A stretch of 45,821 bases of DNA from Sphingomonadales bacterium (GTDB lineage: Bacteria; Pseudomonadota; Alphaproteobacteria; Sphingomonadales; Sphingomonadaceae): the NCBI GenBank assembly GCA_027490455.1, contig JAIXYC010000124.1, positions 1 to 45,821 on the forward strand, written 5' to 3'. Under the pieces are notes generated by a model that ran no database searches, was not told where the DNA came from, and saw only the letters and a list, made by a program, of their open reading frames with translations. Positions 36,465 to 45,186 of this stretch are shown one piece after another. Position 1 is the stretch's first letter. Each line of letters starts with the position of its first letter. Position numbers and translations under genes: made by a program.

Positions 36465-37481
36465 ATGACGCATAAAAATAGCGAAATATGGAACGACGGC
36501 GCATGGCTTGCGCATCGCTATGATGCGTCTGCAGACGCATTTCATCTGCGACATGTCAGCCGTGCGGCGCACAATGCCGCCACTTTCCTTACCGATGAAT
36601 ATCTGGGCGTGGAACCAAGCCCGATGGTCCTATCGCGCCGTGAAGCCACAACGGGGCGCACGGACGACGCCAGCCTGCATTTTATTTTGCATTCCGCCTT
36701 TTGTGCATCAACCATGTTCGCAAACGGATTTGATCTGCCGGGCCTATCTATGGGTCTGAAGGAACCCGTTTTGTTGAACGACATTGTGGGCTTTCGCCGT
36801 CGCGGCGCGCCACCCACTGCGGTCGGCGAGCGGTTGCGCGATGCACTGGGCATGCTCGCACGTCCATTTGGCGACGATTTGGCGGTGGTTGTGAAGCCGT
36901 CGAATGTGTTTAATGCCCTTGCCCCCGCATCGCTTGCCATGCGGCCGAAAAGCAAAGCCATCATTCTATATGCGCCACTTTCGGTGTTTCTTTTGTCGGT
37001 GGCCCGCAAGGGGCTTTGGTGCCGGCTATGGTGCCGCGAATTGTTGGAAGGGCAAATTGCCGACGGCATCGTTGATCTTGGTTTTGAGCCGGGTGATTTT
37101 TTCCGGCAGACCGATTTGCAAGTCGCGGCCGTGGGTTGGCTGGCGCAGCAAAAGCTGTTTCATAGCATGGCGCAAAAATTCGGACCTGAACGCATCGCAA
37201 CGCTGGACAGCGAACGCCTGACTGCCCATCCTGGCAAGGCTCTTTTCGCTGTAGCGTCCCACTTTGGCTTGGGCGAACATGCCGCTGCGAATGATACGCA
37301 TCCTGCGTTCGGCACGCATAGCAAGTTTGGTGGCAGTTTCCGGACAGACGACCGGCGCGCGGAATATGCATTGGCGCAAACGGCGCATGGCGACGAAATT
37401 GAAAAGGTCCTGATTTGGGCCAAAGCCGTTGCCCAATCTGCCAACATCCCGCTGACGTTGGAACATGCGCTTCGCTTTTGA
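36465..37481 (+). CDS. Sulfotransferase-like P-loop protein of unknown substrate
   Basis: A 338-residue cytoplasmic protein. Near residue 70 it shows FILHSAFCASTMFANGFD followed by GLSMGLKEPVLLNDI. The first resembles the phosphosulfate-binding loop and following helix of bacterial sulfotransferase-like proteins, where HxAFCxST replaces the Walker A. A second conserved segment, VVVKPSNVFNALAPASL, fits the 3'-phosphate-binding strand. No TPR part is present. The long upstream frame is antisense to the hydroxylase gene, so I chose the ATG at 36465. Genes of this kind often sit beside aspartyl hydroxylase and TonB receptor genes in sphingomonads and caulobacters. Catalysis is inferred, and the substrate is unknown. 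Confidence 0.68.
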   Translation: MTHKNSEIWNDGAWLAHRYDASADAFHLRHVSRAAHNAATFLTDEYLGVEPSPMVLSRREATTGRTDDASLHFILHSAFCASTMFANGFDLPGLSMGLKEPVLLNDIVGFRRRGAPPTAVGERLRDALGMLARPFGDDLAVVVKPSNVFNALAPASLAMRPKSKAIILYAPLSVFLLSVARKGLWCRLWCRELLEGQIADGIVDLGFEPGDFFRQTDLQVAAVGWLAQQKLFHSMAQKFGPERIATLDSERLTAHPGKALFAVASHFGLGEHAAANDTHPAFGTHSKFGGSFRTDDRRAEYALAQTAHGDEIEKVLIWAKAVAQSANIPLTLEHALRF

Positions 37482-37584
37482 AGCGCTCGGCCCAACCCAT
37501 TAGGGCCGGGCATGACCAAAACCAACATAACGCAGTCTTGCAGGTCTTGGTCTGGCCTCGTGATTTAGCGTGGCCGCGCAATAC

Positions 37585-37618
37585 AAAAGGGGCGGACATT
37601 GCTGCCCGCCCCCTTGTT
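37585..37618. terminator. Bidirectional intrinsic terminator
   Basis: AAGGGGCGG and CCGCCCCCTT form a GC-rich stem with one bulge around a loop of about 10 bases, between the convergent sulfotransferase-like and TonB receptor genes. On the minus strand it is followed by TTTTG, on the plus strand by TTGTTT, so it can serve both. Confidence 0.75.
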
Positions 37619-37637
37619 TCATTATATGCTCTTCAAA

Positions 37638-40600
37638 TTAGAAGCGCAGCTTTGCCGTTACAGCATAACGACGACCCAACGCGTCATATGTCGACGGGAA
37701 GGTGTTGCCGCTGTTGTACGATGTCGAACCAGCATTGTTACCGGTCAATGGTGGATCCTTGTCCAGCAAGTTCTGCACCGTAGCGGTGATCGTCACATTT
37801 TCGGTGAGATTGATACGCGTCGACAGATCGAAGTAGTCATATGCCTTGATCTTGCCGAAGTTAGCCGTCCGGCCACCAACGCCCAAGACCGACGAACCGA
37901 TCGTTCCGTTGAAGAACGCACCGCCATTAACCACGTCAAGTGGCTCTTGCTCCATCGCCGACAGGTGACGCCACAACAACGACACATCGAACTTGCCGTA
38001 CGACACTGTTGTACGCTGCGACCATGAGAAGTCTGGCTGCAGTGAACCACAGTTCGAGCTGAAATAGCCCGTGCAATCGCGATTAACGGAAGCTGGGTTA
38101 GCCACGAACGAATTGAACGTCGATTTGAACGTGTAGTTACCGTTGAACGACAAAGCCAAAGCGATTTTGTCGGTCAGATCGGTCTTGTAGTTCATGATCA
38201 AGTCGATGCCGTCAGTTTCAATGGCACCCGCGTTCGACAGAACCGAAGGCAGACCAGTGAAAGTGCTCGGATCGCCGCTCAAGCTGCCATCGGCCGGGCT
38301 ACGACGAATGCTGGTACAAGCAGCAGATGTCGACGCGCCAGCTGGCGGGGTGAATACGTCCGTTCCAAAGCAAGCCGCAATTACGTCACCAGGGGTTGGG
38401 GACGAAATCGCGCCCGTTACCTTGATGTTGTAATAATCGATCGACGCAGTGAAACCAGGGATAGCCGCTGGCTGGAAGATCGCACCAATGGTGAAGCTGT
38501 TCGACTTTTCAGGCTTAATGTTGACGTTACCACCATCAGTCGAGTTCACCTGACCTGCGTTAGGCTGGGGAATCGAGTTGATGTTACCCGCATTGGCGCC
38601 TTGCGCCAAGCAGACGGCACGAAGTTCACCCGTTGGGCCGGTTGCTGGACGTCCTGGCAACACAGTACCAGCTGTCGTCAACGTCGCACATGGATCGGTA
38701 CCAAGGTTGGTCAATCCAGTGTTCACTGGCGAGAACAGTTCGCCAATGTTCGGTGCGCGAACGGCACGGGCAAAGTTACCACGAATAGCGAGGCCTTCGG
38801 TTGGTTCCCACGTACCACCAGCCTTAAAGGTTGTGGTGTTGTACGATGGGTTGCCTGGTGCGTCGACTGTGTACGACGAATAGCGCAGGCCGCCTTCAAC
38901 AGTCAGGCTGTTGATATATGGCTTGTCGCTGACCAATGGCACAACAAGTTCGCCAAAGCCTTCATACACGTCGAAGCCGCCTTCGATCGAAGGCGTCGCA
39001 CCGCCGGCACCGCCAAGATCGCCGCCCTTGGCAAGCGCGTCAGCGCCCTGACGGGCAGTATATTTACGATACTCACCGCCGACTGCAAATGCCACTGAAT
39101 CTTCAGCAAATGGGCTGGTAAAGCCGGCATCGCCGTTGATGGTTCCCTTGACTTGTGCAAGCGAGGTTTTCGTAAAGCTGGTGCTTTCCTGTACCAAGAA
39201 CGGAATTGCCGATGGCTGAATGGTGCCAAAGACGTTTGCAGCAACGCATCCATTGGATGTGTCGAAGCAAACTGGCGCTGCAGCCGTTCCGCCCGCACGA
39301 AGCGACTGACGGAAACGCGAGTTCAAGGTGTAACCCTTAATCGTCTGAAGGTTCTCGCTTTGACCATAGGCACCCGAGATATCCCAGTCGATTGAGTCAG
39401 TGATCGAACCGCGGGCACCCAAACGATAATCGAATACGGTCGTCACATATTCGGAAATACGTGGACCAGCTTCGACTGCACGACGGGCAAAAAGCGACTG
39501 CGGGTTCGGGTTGTAACCTTCACCTGCTTCGATCACGCCATTGCCGTTAACGTCGAATGGCTGCCATGCTTGCAATACAGCAAGACCGTTGCCCGATGTC
39601 GTAGCAGTTGCAGACGCGCCACCTGTACCGATTTCAAGATAACCGGGCTGTCCAGGACGCAGGCTTGGGTTAGCCGCCGCATCGCACTGCGCTTGTGTAA
39701 AGCGTGGGGTATACACCGAAGCGCTTGGGTTAACGTCAAATGCGCAGAACTGGTTACGCATAGCAGCAGGCAAGAACGGGTTGTTCAAAGGAATGTTCAC
39801 GCCGATGCTGAACGCGCCCGATGGAGCGATGATCGTGTTTACAGTGTTCTTTGAGAACAGACCGCGCGAATATACTTCAATCGCATCGCTGACTTCGTAA
39901 CGCGCTTGACCGAACATGTTGAAACGTTTGAACGGTGTCTGGAAGACGTTATATGGGTTGAAGTTAAACGTCGCGAAGGTCGGAACAAGCTGACCCGCGT
40001 CGTTGATCTGGTTGGTGCCGCCATTTGCCGTACCGCTAATCAGACGACCGCCCGAGAAACGCGAGGGGTTTGATGTACCTGAACCAAGCGCCGTACCGCT
40101 GTAGGTATCAAGGGTGGTTAGCGAAACATCGCGCGCACCTTGATATACGGGGTCAGCTTGCTGGTAACCAACGCCGAATACGGCGTTACCGCGACCATCG
40201 TCGAAGTTCGCACCGATTGTGACGTCAGAGCGGAAAACGTCACCGTCACTTTTTTCGGTGAGCTGGTAAGACGATTGGGCTTCCAAGCCCGAGAAATCAT
40301 TCTTCAGAATGAAGTTAACAACACCACCAACAGCGTCAGCGCCATAAGTGGTCGAAGCGCCACCGGTAAGAACGTCAACGCGCTCAACCAAAGCGAGCGG
40401 AATGTTGTTCAAATCGACCTGACCACCAAAACCGGCGGGCACGATACGATCACCGTCAAGCAATACGACGTTACGGTTTGAACCAATGCCGCGCAAGTTA
40501 ACGTACGATGCACCACCGTTGCCGTTATTGACCGCAGAACCGATCGAAGCGACAACGCCTGGAATTTCACGAAGGACTTCTTCGGCCAGGTTGGACTGAA

Positions 40601-40811
40601 GCAGTTCCATTTCTTCGGCAGAAGTTACGTTGACCGGAGCCGAACGCTCAAGGTTCGGATTGGTAATGAGCGAACCCGTTACGACGATTGCCTCAACGGC
40701 TTCTTCTTCGGCTGCCGCATCCTGAGCGAATGACGGCGTTGAGATCAACGCCAGACCCAGTGCGAGCGGTGCCGCTGCATATTTCAAATTGCTGATACGT
40801 GTGTTTTTCAC
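37638..40811 (-). CDS. TonB-dependent outer membrane receptor with an EF-hand-like loop
   Basis: A 1057-residue outer membrane receptor. A signal peptide ends near SFA-QD, followed by an acidic stretch and a TonB box-like EAIVVTG. The plug domain (about 55-170) includes VNLRGIGSNRNVVLLDGDR and GGASTTYGADAVGGVVNFIL. A long beta-barrel follows, ending in AVTAKLRF with the usual terminal aromatic residue. A Cys pair (FCAFDVN and QAQCDAA) and the loop DVNGNGVIEAGE, a full EF-hand consensus, lie in an extracellular-loop region near residue 420. The start is taken as GTG at 40811, where a normal signal peptide begins and AGGGG lies 7 bases upstream. The ligand is unknown; the neighbours are a beta-hydroxylase and a sulfotransferase-like protein. 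Confidence 0.93.
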   Translation of the reverse strand: MKNTRISNLKYAAAPLALGLALISTPSFAQDAAAEEEAVEAIVVTGSLITNPNLERSAPVNVTSAEEMELLQSNLAEEVLREIPGVVASIGSAVNNGNGGASYVNLRGIGSNRNVVLLDGDRIVPAGFGGQVDLNNIPLALVERVDVLTGGASTTYGADAVGGVVNFILKNDFSGLEAQSSYQLTEKSDGDVFRSDVTIGANFDDGRGNAVFGVGYQQADPVYQGARDVSLTTLDTYSGTALGSGTSNPSRFSGGRLISGTANGGTNQINDAGQLVPTFATFNFNPYNVFQTPFKRFNMFGQARYEVSDAIEVYSRGLFSKNTVNTIIAPSGAFSIGVNIPLNNPFLPAAMRNQFCAFDVNPSASVYTPRFTQAQCDAAANPSLRPGQPGYLEIGTGGASATATTSGNGLAVLQAWQPFDVNGNGVIEAGEGYNPNPQSLFARRAVEAGPRISEYVTTVFDYRLGARGSITDSIDWDISGAYGQSENLQTIKGYTLNSRFRQSLRAGGTAAAPVCFDTSNGCVAANVFGTIQPSAIPFLVQESTSFTKTSLAQVKGTINGDAGFTSPFAEDSVAFAVGGEYRKYTARQGADALAKGGDLGGAGGATPSIEGGFDVYEGFGELVVPLVSDKPYINSLTVEGGLRYSSYTVDAPGNPSYNTTTFKAGGTWEPTEGLAIRGNFARAVRAPNIGELFSPVNTGLTNLGTDPCATLTTAGTVLPGRPATGPTGELRAVCLAQGANAGNINSIPQPNAGQVNSTDGGNVNIKPEKSNSFTIGAIFQPAAIPGFTASIDYYNIKVTGAISSPTPGDVIAACFGTDVFTPPAGASTSAACTSIRRSPADGSLSGDPSTFTGLPSVLSNAGAIETDGIDLIMNYKTDLTDKIALALSFNGNYTFKSTFNSFVANPASVNRDCTGYFSSNCGSLQPDFSWSQRTTVSYGKFDVSLLWRHLSAMEQEPLDVVNGGAFFNGTIGSSVLGVGGRTANFGKIKAYDYFDLSTRINLTENVTITATVQNLLDKDPPLTGNNAGSTSYNSGNTFPSTYDALGRRYAVTAKLRF

Positions 40812-40899
40812 GATATAGCCCCTATAATATCGCCCCATTCCAACGACTTACCGCGTCCTGGTGGCTGTTAAACTCCCCAGCTTTTTCACTCAAAACATA

Positions 40900-40912
40900 C
40901 ATGCAATGCATG
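40900..40912. repeat. Palindrome upstream of the TonB receptor gene
   Basis: CATGCA and TGCATG flank a single central base, a perfect 6-1-6 dyad about 90 bases upstream of the receptor start. Placement and symmetry suit a repressor or activator site for the receptor gene; no matching regulator is known from the window. Confidence 0.35.
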
Positions 40913-41034
40913 CACGAAAAGAGATGAAATCCCTCCGGGTTGTCCGCGCTTTGTCGGATTTCCTAGGTTTACGCAACAAATTGGGCTGATATGACAATAA
41001 TATTTCGGGGCTGTCACTTTTATGCAACAGTGAC

Positions 41035-41043
41035 TTATCCACA
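41035..41043 (+). other. Consensus DnaA box
   Basis: TTATCCACA matches the high-affinity DnaA box exactly and directly follows an inverted repeat (GTCACT/AGTGAC) in the longest intergenic region. A single 9-mer of this kind can occur by chance in a window of this size. No further boxes or replication genes lie near, so a regulatory or chance site is more likely than an origin. Confidence 0.3.
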
Positions 41044-41152
41044 GACTTCGCCTCTGCGGGGCTAACCCGGCGCAGGTCGAAAATCGTTCATGACAGCGAC
41101 AGCGTCGTTCGTTATGAGAACAGCACTTCTATTATAAAGGCGGCCTTTTTTG

Positions 41153-41788
41153 ATGTTATCACGCATATTTTTGTCGAAGTTGACTGCGCTCATTTTAGGC
41201 GGGCTGTTCCTTGCGGGCGCTCCTGCACTCGCGCAAACGCCAGCGACTGCGCCTACGCCCGTTGCGCCTGACCTTGAAAATATGCTGGTGCTCGATTTGT
41301 CGACGGGCGGCCGCGTTACCATTCAGATGTTCCCCGCCGTTGCACCGTCGCATGTTGAGCGGATCAAAACACTGACGCGTCAGGGCTTTTACAATGGCGT
41401 TATCTTCCACCGCGTGATTGAGGGCTTTATGGCCCAAACCGGGGACCCCAAAGGCACAGGCCAAGGTGGGTCGGAGCTACCCGATCTAAAGGCCGAGTTT
41501 AACAAATTGCCGCATTTGCGCGGGACAGTGTCGATGGCACGCACGAATGAACCCGACACGGCCAACAGCCAGTTCTTCATCTGCTTTCAACCGCGCTTCA
41601 GCCTCGACAACAAATATACCGTCTTTGGCCGCGTGACATCCGGCATGCAGTTTGTCGATGCTATTGAACGCGGCGAACCACCCGCAAGCCCCAGCAAAGT
41701 GCTTCAGGCATCGATTGCGGCCGATAATGTCCCACCGCCCGTATTTCCCGCGCAGCCCGTTGCCGTAGGCCAAACAAGCGGTAGCTAA
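41153..41788 (+). CDS. Periplasmic cyclophilin-type peptidylprolyl isomerase
   Basis: A 211-residue cyclophilin with a signal peptide (cleavage near ALA-QT), so it helps protein folding in the periplasm. The active-site segments are [17 protein letters not shown], carrying the catalytic arginine, [20 protein letters not shown], and a final [15 protein letters not shown] Pro-rich tail of about 25 residues follows. The ATG at 41153 was chosen over an adjacent in-frame TTG. queA starts 16 bases downstream in the same direction, so the two probably form an operon. Confidence 0.94.
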   Translation: MLSRIFLSKLTALILGGLFLAGAPALAQTPATAPTPVAPDLENMLVLDLSTGGRVTIQMFPAVAPSHVERIKTLTRQGFYNGVIFHRVIEGFMAQTGDPKGTGQGGSELPDLKAEFNKLPHLRGTVSMARTNEPDTANSQFFICFQPRFSLDNKYTVFGRVTSGMQFVDAIERGEPPASPSKVLQASIAADNVPPPVFPAQPVAVGQTSGS

Positions 41789-41804
41789 CCGCTTAGGCAA
41801 TAGC

Positions 41805-42833
41805 ATGCGCGTCGACCTGTTTGACTTCGAGCTTCCGCCCGAGCGGATCGCACTGCGGCCTGTTAGCCCGCGGGATTCTGCGCGGATGCTATGCGTCGGC
41901 GGCGAAGGCAACATGGTGGACGCATCGGTCCGCGACCTGCCGCAAAAGCTGCGCAAGGGCGATTGCCTGATCTTCAACGACACCCGCGTTATCCCTGCGC
42001 AGCTTACGGGCCGCAGGGGCGACGCGACGATTGGCGCGACACTGCACAAGCGGATCGATCTGCGCCGGTGGCAGGCCTTCATCCGCAACGCGAAGCGCCT
42101 GCATATGGGTGACTGCATTGATTTTGGCCACGGCGTCTTGGCGAACGCAGAAGAACACCATGACGACGGTAGCTTTACATTGTTCTTTGAAGGCGATGAG
42201 CCGGTCGAAGTCTTGCTGGAACGTGCTGGCACGATGCCATTGCCGCCCTATATTGCCGGCAAGCGGCCAACCGATGCGCGCGACACCGAAGATTATCAGA
42301 CGATGTTCGCGCAAAAGGACGGCGCCGTCGCCGCCCCCACTGCGTCCCTGCATTTTACCCCCGAGCTGATGCAGGCGGTGCACGATGCGGGCATAGAAAC
42401 CGCGACGCTTACCCTGCACGTGGGTGCGGGCACGTTCCTGCCGGTAAAGGTCGACGACACGACAAGCCACCGCATGCACAGCGAGTGGGGCAGCATTGAT
42501 GCCGCGACAGCAGACAGGCTCAACAGCATAAGCGAAAATGGCGGTCGCTTGGTCGCGGTCGGCACTACCTCGCTGCGCCTTGTCGAGAGCGCCGCCGACC
42601 AAAATGGTATCGTGCACCCGTTTGAAGGCGACACCGATATCTTCATCACGCCGGGCTATCGGTTTAAGGCCATCAACGGCCTTATGACCAACTTTCACTT
42701 GCCAAAATCCACGCTGTTCATGCTGGTCAGCGCGTTGATGGGTCGCGAAACGATGCAAGCGGCCTATGCCCATGCCATCGCCAACGAGTACCGCTTTTAC
42801 AGCTATGGCGACAGCAGCCTTTTACTCCCCTGA
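41805..42833 (+). CDS. queA: S-adenosylmethionine:tRNA ribosyltransferase-isomerase
   Basis: QueA, 342 residues, which transfers and isomerises the ribosyl moiety of SAM onto preQ1 in tRNA to give epoxyqueuosine in the queuosine pathway. The N-terminus [19 protein letters not shown], the motif [17 protein letters not shown], the central [13 protein letters not shown] and the C-terminal [16 protein letters not shown] are diagnostic. Length and motifs are normal. It is coupled to the cyclophilin gene upstream and convergent with pyk, 15 bases apart. A short GGCC-gttaat-GGCC hairpin spans the gap at about 42844-42857. Confidence 0.98.
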   Translation: MRVDLFDFELPPERIALRPVSPRDSARMLCVGGEGNMVDASVRDLPQKLRKGDCLIFNDTRVIPAQLTGRRGDATIGATLHKRIDLRRWQAFIRNAKRLHMGDCIDFGHGVLANAEEHHDDGSFTLFFEGDEPVEVLLERAGTMPLPPYIAGKRPTDARDTEDYQTMFAQKDGAVAAPTASLHFTPELMQAVHDAGIETATLTLHVGAGTFLPVKVDDTTSHRMHSEWGSIDAATADRLNSISENGGRLVAVGTTSLRLVESAADQNGIVHPFEGDTDIFITPGYRFKAINGLMTNFHLPKSTLFMLVSALMGRETMQAAYAHAIANEYRFYSYGDSSLLLP

Positions 42834-42848
42834 TCGCGCCACCGGCCG

Positions 42849-44297
42849 TTAATGGCCCTTTAATTCGTCGCCGGTCAACCGAACGATGTGCAGCACATTT
42901 GTTGAACCCGGTGTGCCAAATGGCACGCCAGCCATGATGACAATGCGTCCACCAGCCTGCCCCAAATGATAGCGCAACGCCATGCGCTTGCCCTTGGCGA
43001 CCATTTCCTCGAACGATCCAATATCCTTGGTCCGCACCGCAAAAGCGCCCCAAAGGAGCCCAAGGCGGCGCGCGGTGGATTGGCTGGCGGTGAGCACCAA
43101 GAGCGGCACGGATGGCCGTTCGCGCGAGATCCGCCGCGCGGTCGAGCCCGATGATGTGAAGCAGACAATGGCGCTGGTTTCTATGGTGTCGACAATCCGT
43201 CCGCTCGCTTCGGCCAGCGCATCTGCCGTGGTGGAATCGGCTGGGGTCTCGGTAAAGTGGATACGCTTGTAGAAATCGGGATCACTTTCGACCTGTTGCG
43301 CAATGCGGTCCATGATCGACACCGCTTCAATCGGCCAAGCGCCCGCCGCCGTTTCGGCAGACAGCATGACCGCATCGGCACCATCATAAATCGCAGTCGC
43401 AACGTCCGACACCTCGGCGCGGGTGGGCGACGGCGATACGATCATCGATTCCAACATTTGCGTCGCAACAACGACTGGCTTGCCCATACGCCGCGCGGTC
43501 GACACAATCTTCTTCTGCAAAGGCGGCACTTGTTCGGGCAGCATCTCAACGCCCAAATCACCGCGCGCGACCATTACGCCGTCGGCGAGTTCCAGAATTT
43601 CTTCCAACCGCCCGATGGCCGCTGGCTTTTCAATCTTCGCCAGCAACGCAGCCTTATTACCGATAAGCTTCTTGCCCTCGGCAACATCCTCTGGCCGCTG
43701 GACAAAGGACATCGCGATCCAATCGACGCCTTGCTCCAACGCAAAGGCAAGGTCGGAACGGTCCTTTTCGGTGAGCGCGGCAATGGGAATGACGACGTCA
43801 GGGACGTTCAGCCCCTTGCGGTTCGACAATGCGCCGCCAACTTCCACCGTGGTATTGATATATTCCGGTCCGATTTCAGTGACCCGCAGAACAAGCTTAC
43901 CATCGTCGAGCAACAGCCGTGCGCCGATTTCCAATGCAGCAAATATCTCGGGGTGCGGCAAATGCACGCGATGCGCGTCGCCCGACGTCTCGTCGGTATC
44001 CAGCCGGAAATCGTCGCCCGTGTGCAATTCAACCTTGCCCTCGGCAAAGGTGCCGACGCGCAGCTTGGGCCCTTGCAAATCCACCAAGATCGTCGTGGGC
44101 CGGTTATACGCTTTTTCGAGCGCGCGGATATTGGCAATCAGCTGCGCCTTGTCGGCTTGCTCGCCATGGCTCATGTTCACGCGAAAGGCATCGGCACCAG
44201 CGCGGAACAGCTTTTCGATCATTTCGGGCGTGTCGCTGGCGGGGCCCAATGTCGCCAATATGCGGACCTTGCGCATACGTGGCTTGTGATATTGCAT
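42849..44297 (-). CDS. pyk: Pyruvate kinase
   Basis: Pyruvate kinase, 482 residues, converting phosphoenolpyruvate and ADP to pyruvate and ATP. It starts MQYHKPRMRKVRILATLGPAS. The substrate site VDLQGPKLRVGTF, the active-site signature MVARGDLGVEM, and the catalytic lysine in LLAKIEKPAAIGRLEEI are present. A PK C-terminal domain (about 360-480, IVCFTSSGSTARRISRERP) follows. The ATG at 44297 has GGAG 8 bases upstream, better than the longer frame that begins at 44351. The gene diverges from the DUF1244 gene across 80 bases. Confidence 0.97.
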   Translation of the reverse strand: MQYHKPRMRKVRILATLGPASDTPEMIEKLFRAGADAFRVNMSHGEQADKAQLIANIRALEKAYNRPTTILVDLQGPKLRVGTFAEGKVELHTGDDFRLDTDETSGDAHRVHLPHPEIFAALEIGARLLLDDGKLVLRVTEIGPEYINTTVEVGGALSNRKGLNVPDVVIPIAALTEKDRSDLAFALEQGVDWIAMSFVQRPEDVAEGKKLIGNKAALLAKIEKPAAIGRLEEILELADGVMVARGDLGVEMLPEQVPPLQKKIVSTARRMGKPVVVATQMLESMIVSPSPTRAEVSDVATAIYDGADAVMLSAETAAGAWPIEAVSIMDRIAQQVESDPDFYKRIHFTETPADSTTADALAEASGRIVDTIETSAIVCFTSSGSTARRISRERPSVPLLVLTASQSTARRLGLLWGAFAVRTKDIGSFEEMVAKGKRMALRYHLGQAGGRIVIMAGVPFGTPGSTNVLHIVRLTGDELKGH

Positions 44298-44377
44298 AGA
44301 AATGGCTCCGCGATATAGATTTTGACGTTCGCACCCCCCATAACGGGGCAAGTCACCAACGGAAAGGGCGCATAGCT

Positions 44378-44680
44378 ATGCAACAGGACAAGGAAATATC
44401 AGACGCGGCGGCCGCCGCCGCATTTCGCCGCCTTGTTTCGCATTTGCAGCACCGGCACGATGTACAGAATATCGACCTGATGTGCCTTGCCGGTTTTTGC
44501 CGCAATTGCCTCGCCGATTGGGTGATGGAGGCGGATGGCGCGCTGACCAAAGATGAAGCACGCACCCTCATCCACGGCATGCCCGCGGCGGAGTGGAAAG
44601 CGAAGCATCAGACCGAAGCCACGCCCGAACAATTGCAACGCATGCAGGAAAGCGTGGCGAAAAACGCCCCTTCGCATTAA
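44378..44680 (+). CDS. DUF1244 family protein
   Basis: A 100-residue cytoplasmic protein of the DUF1244 family, small helical proteins common in Alphaproteobacteria and known structurally but not functionally. The family core reads AFRRLVSHLQHRHDVQNIDLM, CLAGFCRNCLADW and a later GMPAAEWKAKHQTEA. The CxxxxCxxC set in the core could bind metal, which is a guess. It lies between pyk (divergent) and gapR (58 bases downstream, same direction). Confidence 0.9.
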   Translation: MQQDKEISDAAAAAAFRRLVSHLQHRHDVQNIDLMCLAGFCRNCLADWVMEADGALTKDEARTLIHGMPAAEWKAKHQTEATPEQLQRMQESVAKNAPSH

Positions 44681-44738
44681 GGCGCTGTCATCTTGATTCG
44701 GGTGCGCAGGCACCGACCAACACCACAGGGAGAATATC

Positions 44739-44981
44739 ATGGCCGAAGGCAATATCGCCGCCGATCAACTGCGTCTTTTCATTGAACGCATTGAGCGTCT
44801 GGAAGAAGAGAAAAAGGGCATCGCCGACGACATTCGTGACGTTTACAGCGAAGCCAAGAGCCAAGGCTATGACGCGAAAATCATGCGTCAGATCGTTCGC
44901 CTGCGCAAAATGAGCCAGGACGATCGCCAAGAAATGGAAGCCATTTTGGATACGTACAAATCGGCACTTGGTCTCGCATAA
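44739..44981 (+). CDS. gapR: GapR (DUF2312) nucleoid-associated protein
   Basis: An 80-residue basic/acidic helical protein matching the DUF2312 family. The Caulobacter member GapR clamps overtwisted, AT-rich DNA ahead of forks and polymerases and stimulates gyrase and topoisomerase IV. The first helix carries the coiled-coil [22 protein letters not shown], then [25 protein letters not shown], the DNA-binding and dimer region of the family. Full length. A canonical ribosome site (GGGAGA) lies 8-9 bases before the ATG. A perfect 12-bp hairpin 30 bases downstream may end the transcript. Confidence 0.94.
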   Translation: MAEGNIAADQLRLFIERIERLEEEKKGIADDIRDVYSEAKSQGYDAKIMRQIVRLRKMSQDDRQEMEAILDTYKSALGLA

Positions 44982-45011
44982 TTTCCGCTTGGCGTCATTG
45001 CCGAAAAGACC

Positions 45012-45040
45012 CGTCATCCTGAACATGTTTCAGGATGACG
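45012..45040. repeat. Perfect CGTCATCC-ended hairpin repeat downstream of gapR
   Basis: CGTCATCCTGAA and TTCAGGATGACG pair over 12 bp around a 5-base loop. The ends match the GTCATCC ends of the element at 5730-5823, marking the same class of dispersed palindromic repeat. No T-run follows on the plus strand, so if it terminates gapR transcription it does so weakly. Confidence 0.75.
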
Positions 45041-45186
45041 ATTATGGGACAAAGCGCTCCTGCATGCTTATGGTCACTGTGTCAGGGACCGCGGTTCAGT
45101 TGAGCCGAAGCAGATGTCTTGCCCAATGGCGCGTGCCTGATGTAAGGGCGCGGCTTCATATCCTTTAGCCAGAGAAGAGCAGAGCC

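Larger units (their letters stand above)
40812..41152. other. Largest intergenic region, divergent TonB receptor / cyclophilin
   Basis: This 341-base stretch between divergent genes contains no credible ORF. It holds a 13-base palindrome at 40900-40912, an inverted repeat GTCACT/AGTGAC at 41013-41034, a consensus DnaA box at 41035-41043, and TATTAT at 41130-41135 that could be the -10 of the cyclophilin-queA operon. It should carry promoters for both directions, though no convincing -35 elements stand out. Confidence 0.6.

Noticed and set aside
37482-37584. Possible small gene after the sulfotransferase-like gene
   Set aside because: An ATG opens about 18 codons with no ribosome site; it looks like chance in the 3' untranslated region.
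41035-41043. DnaA box as evidence of a replication origin
   Set aside because: Only one exact box was seen, with no cluster, no dnaA, hemE or parAB nearby. One hit is near what chance allows in 46 kb.
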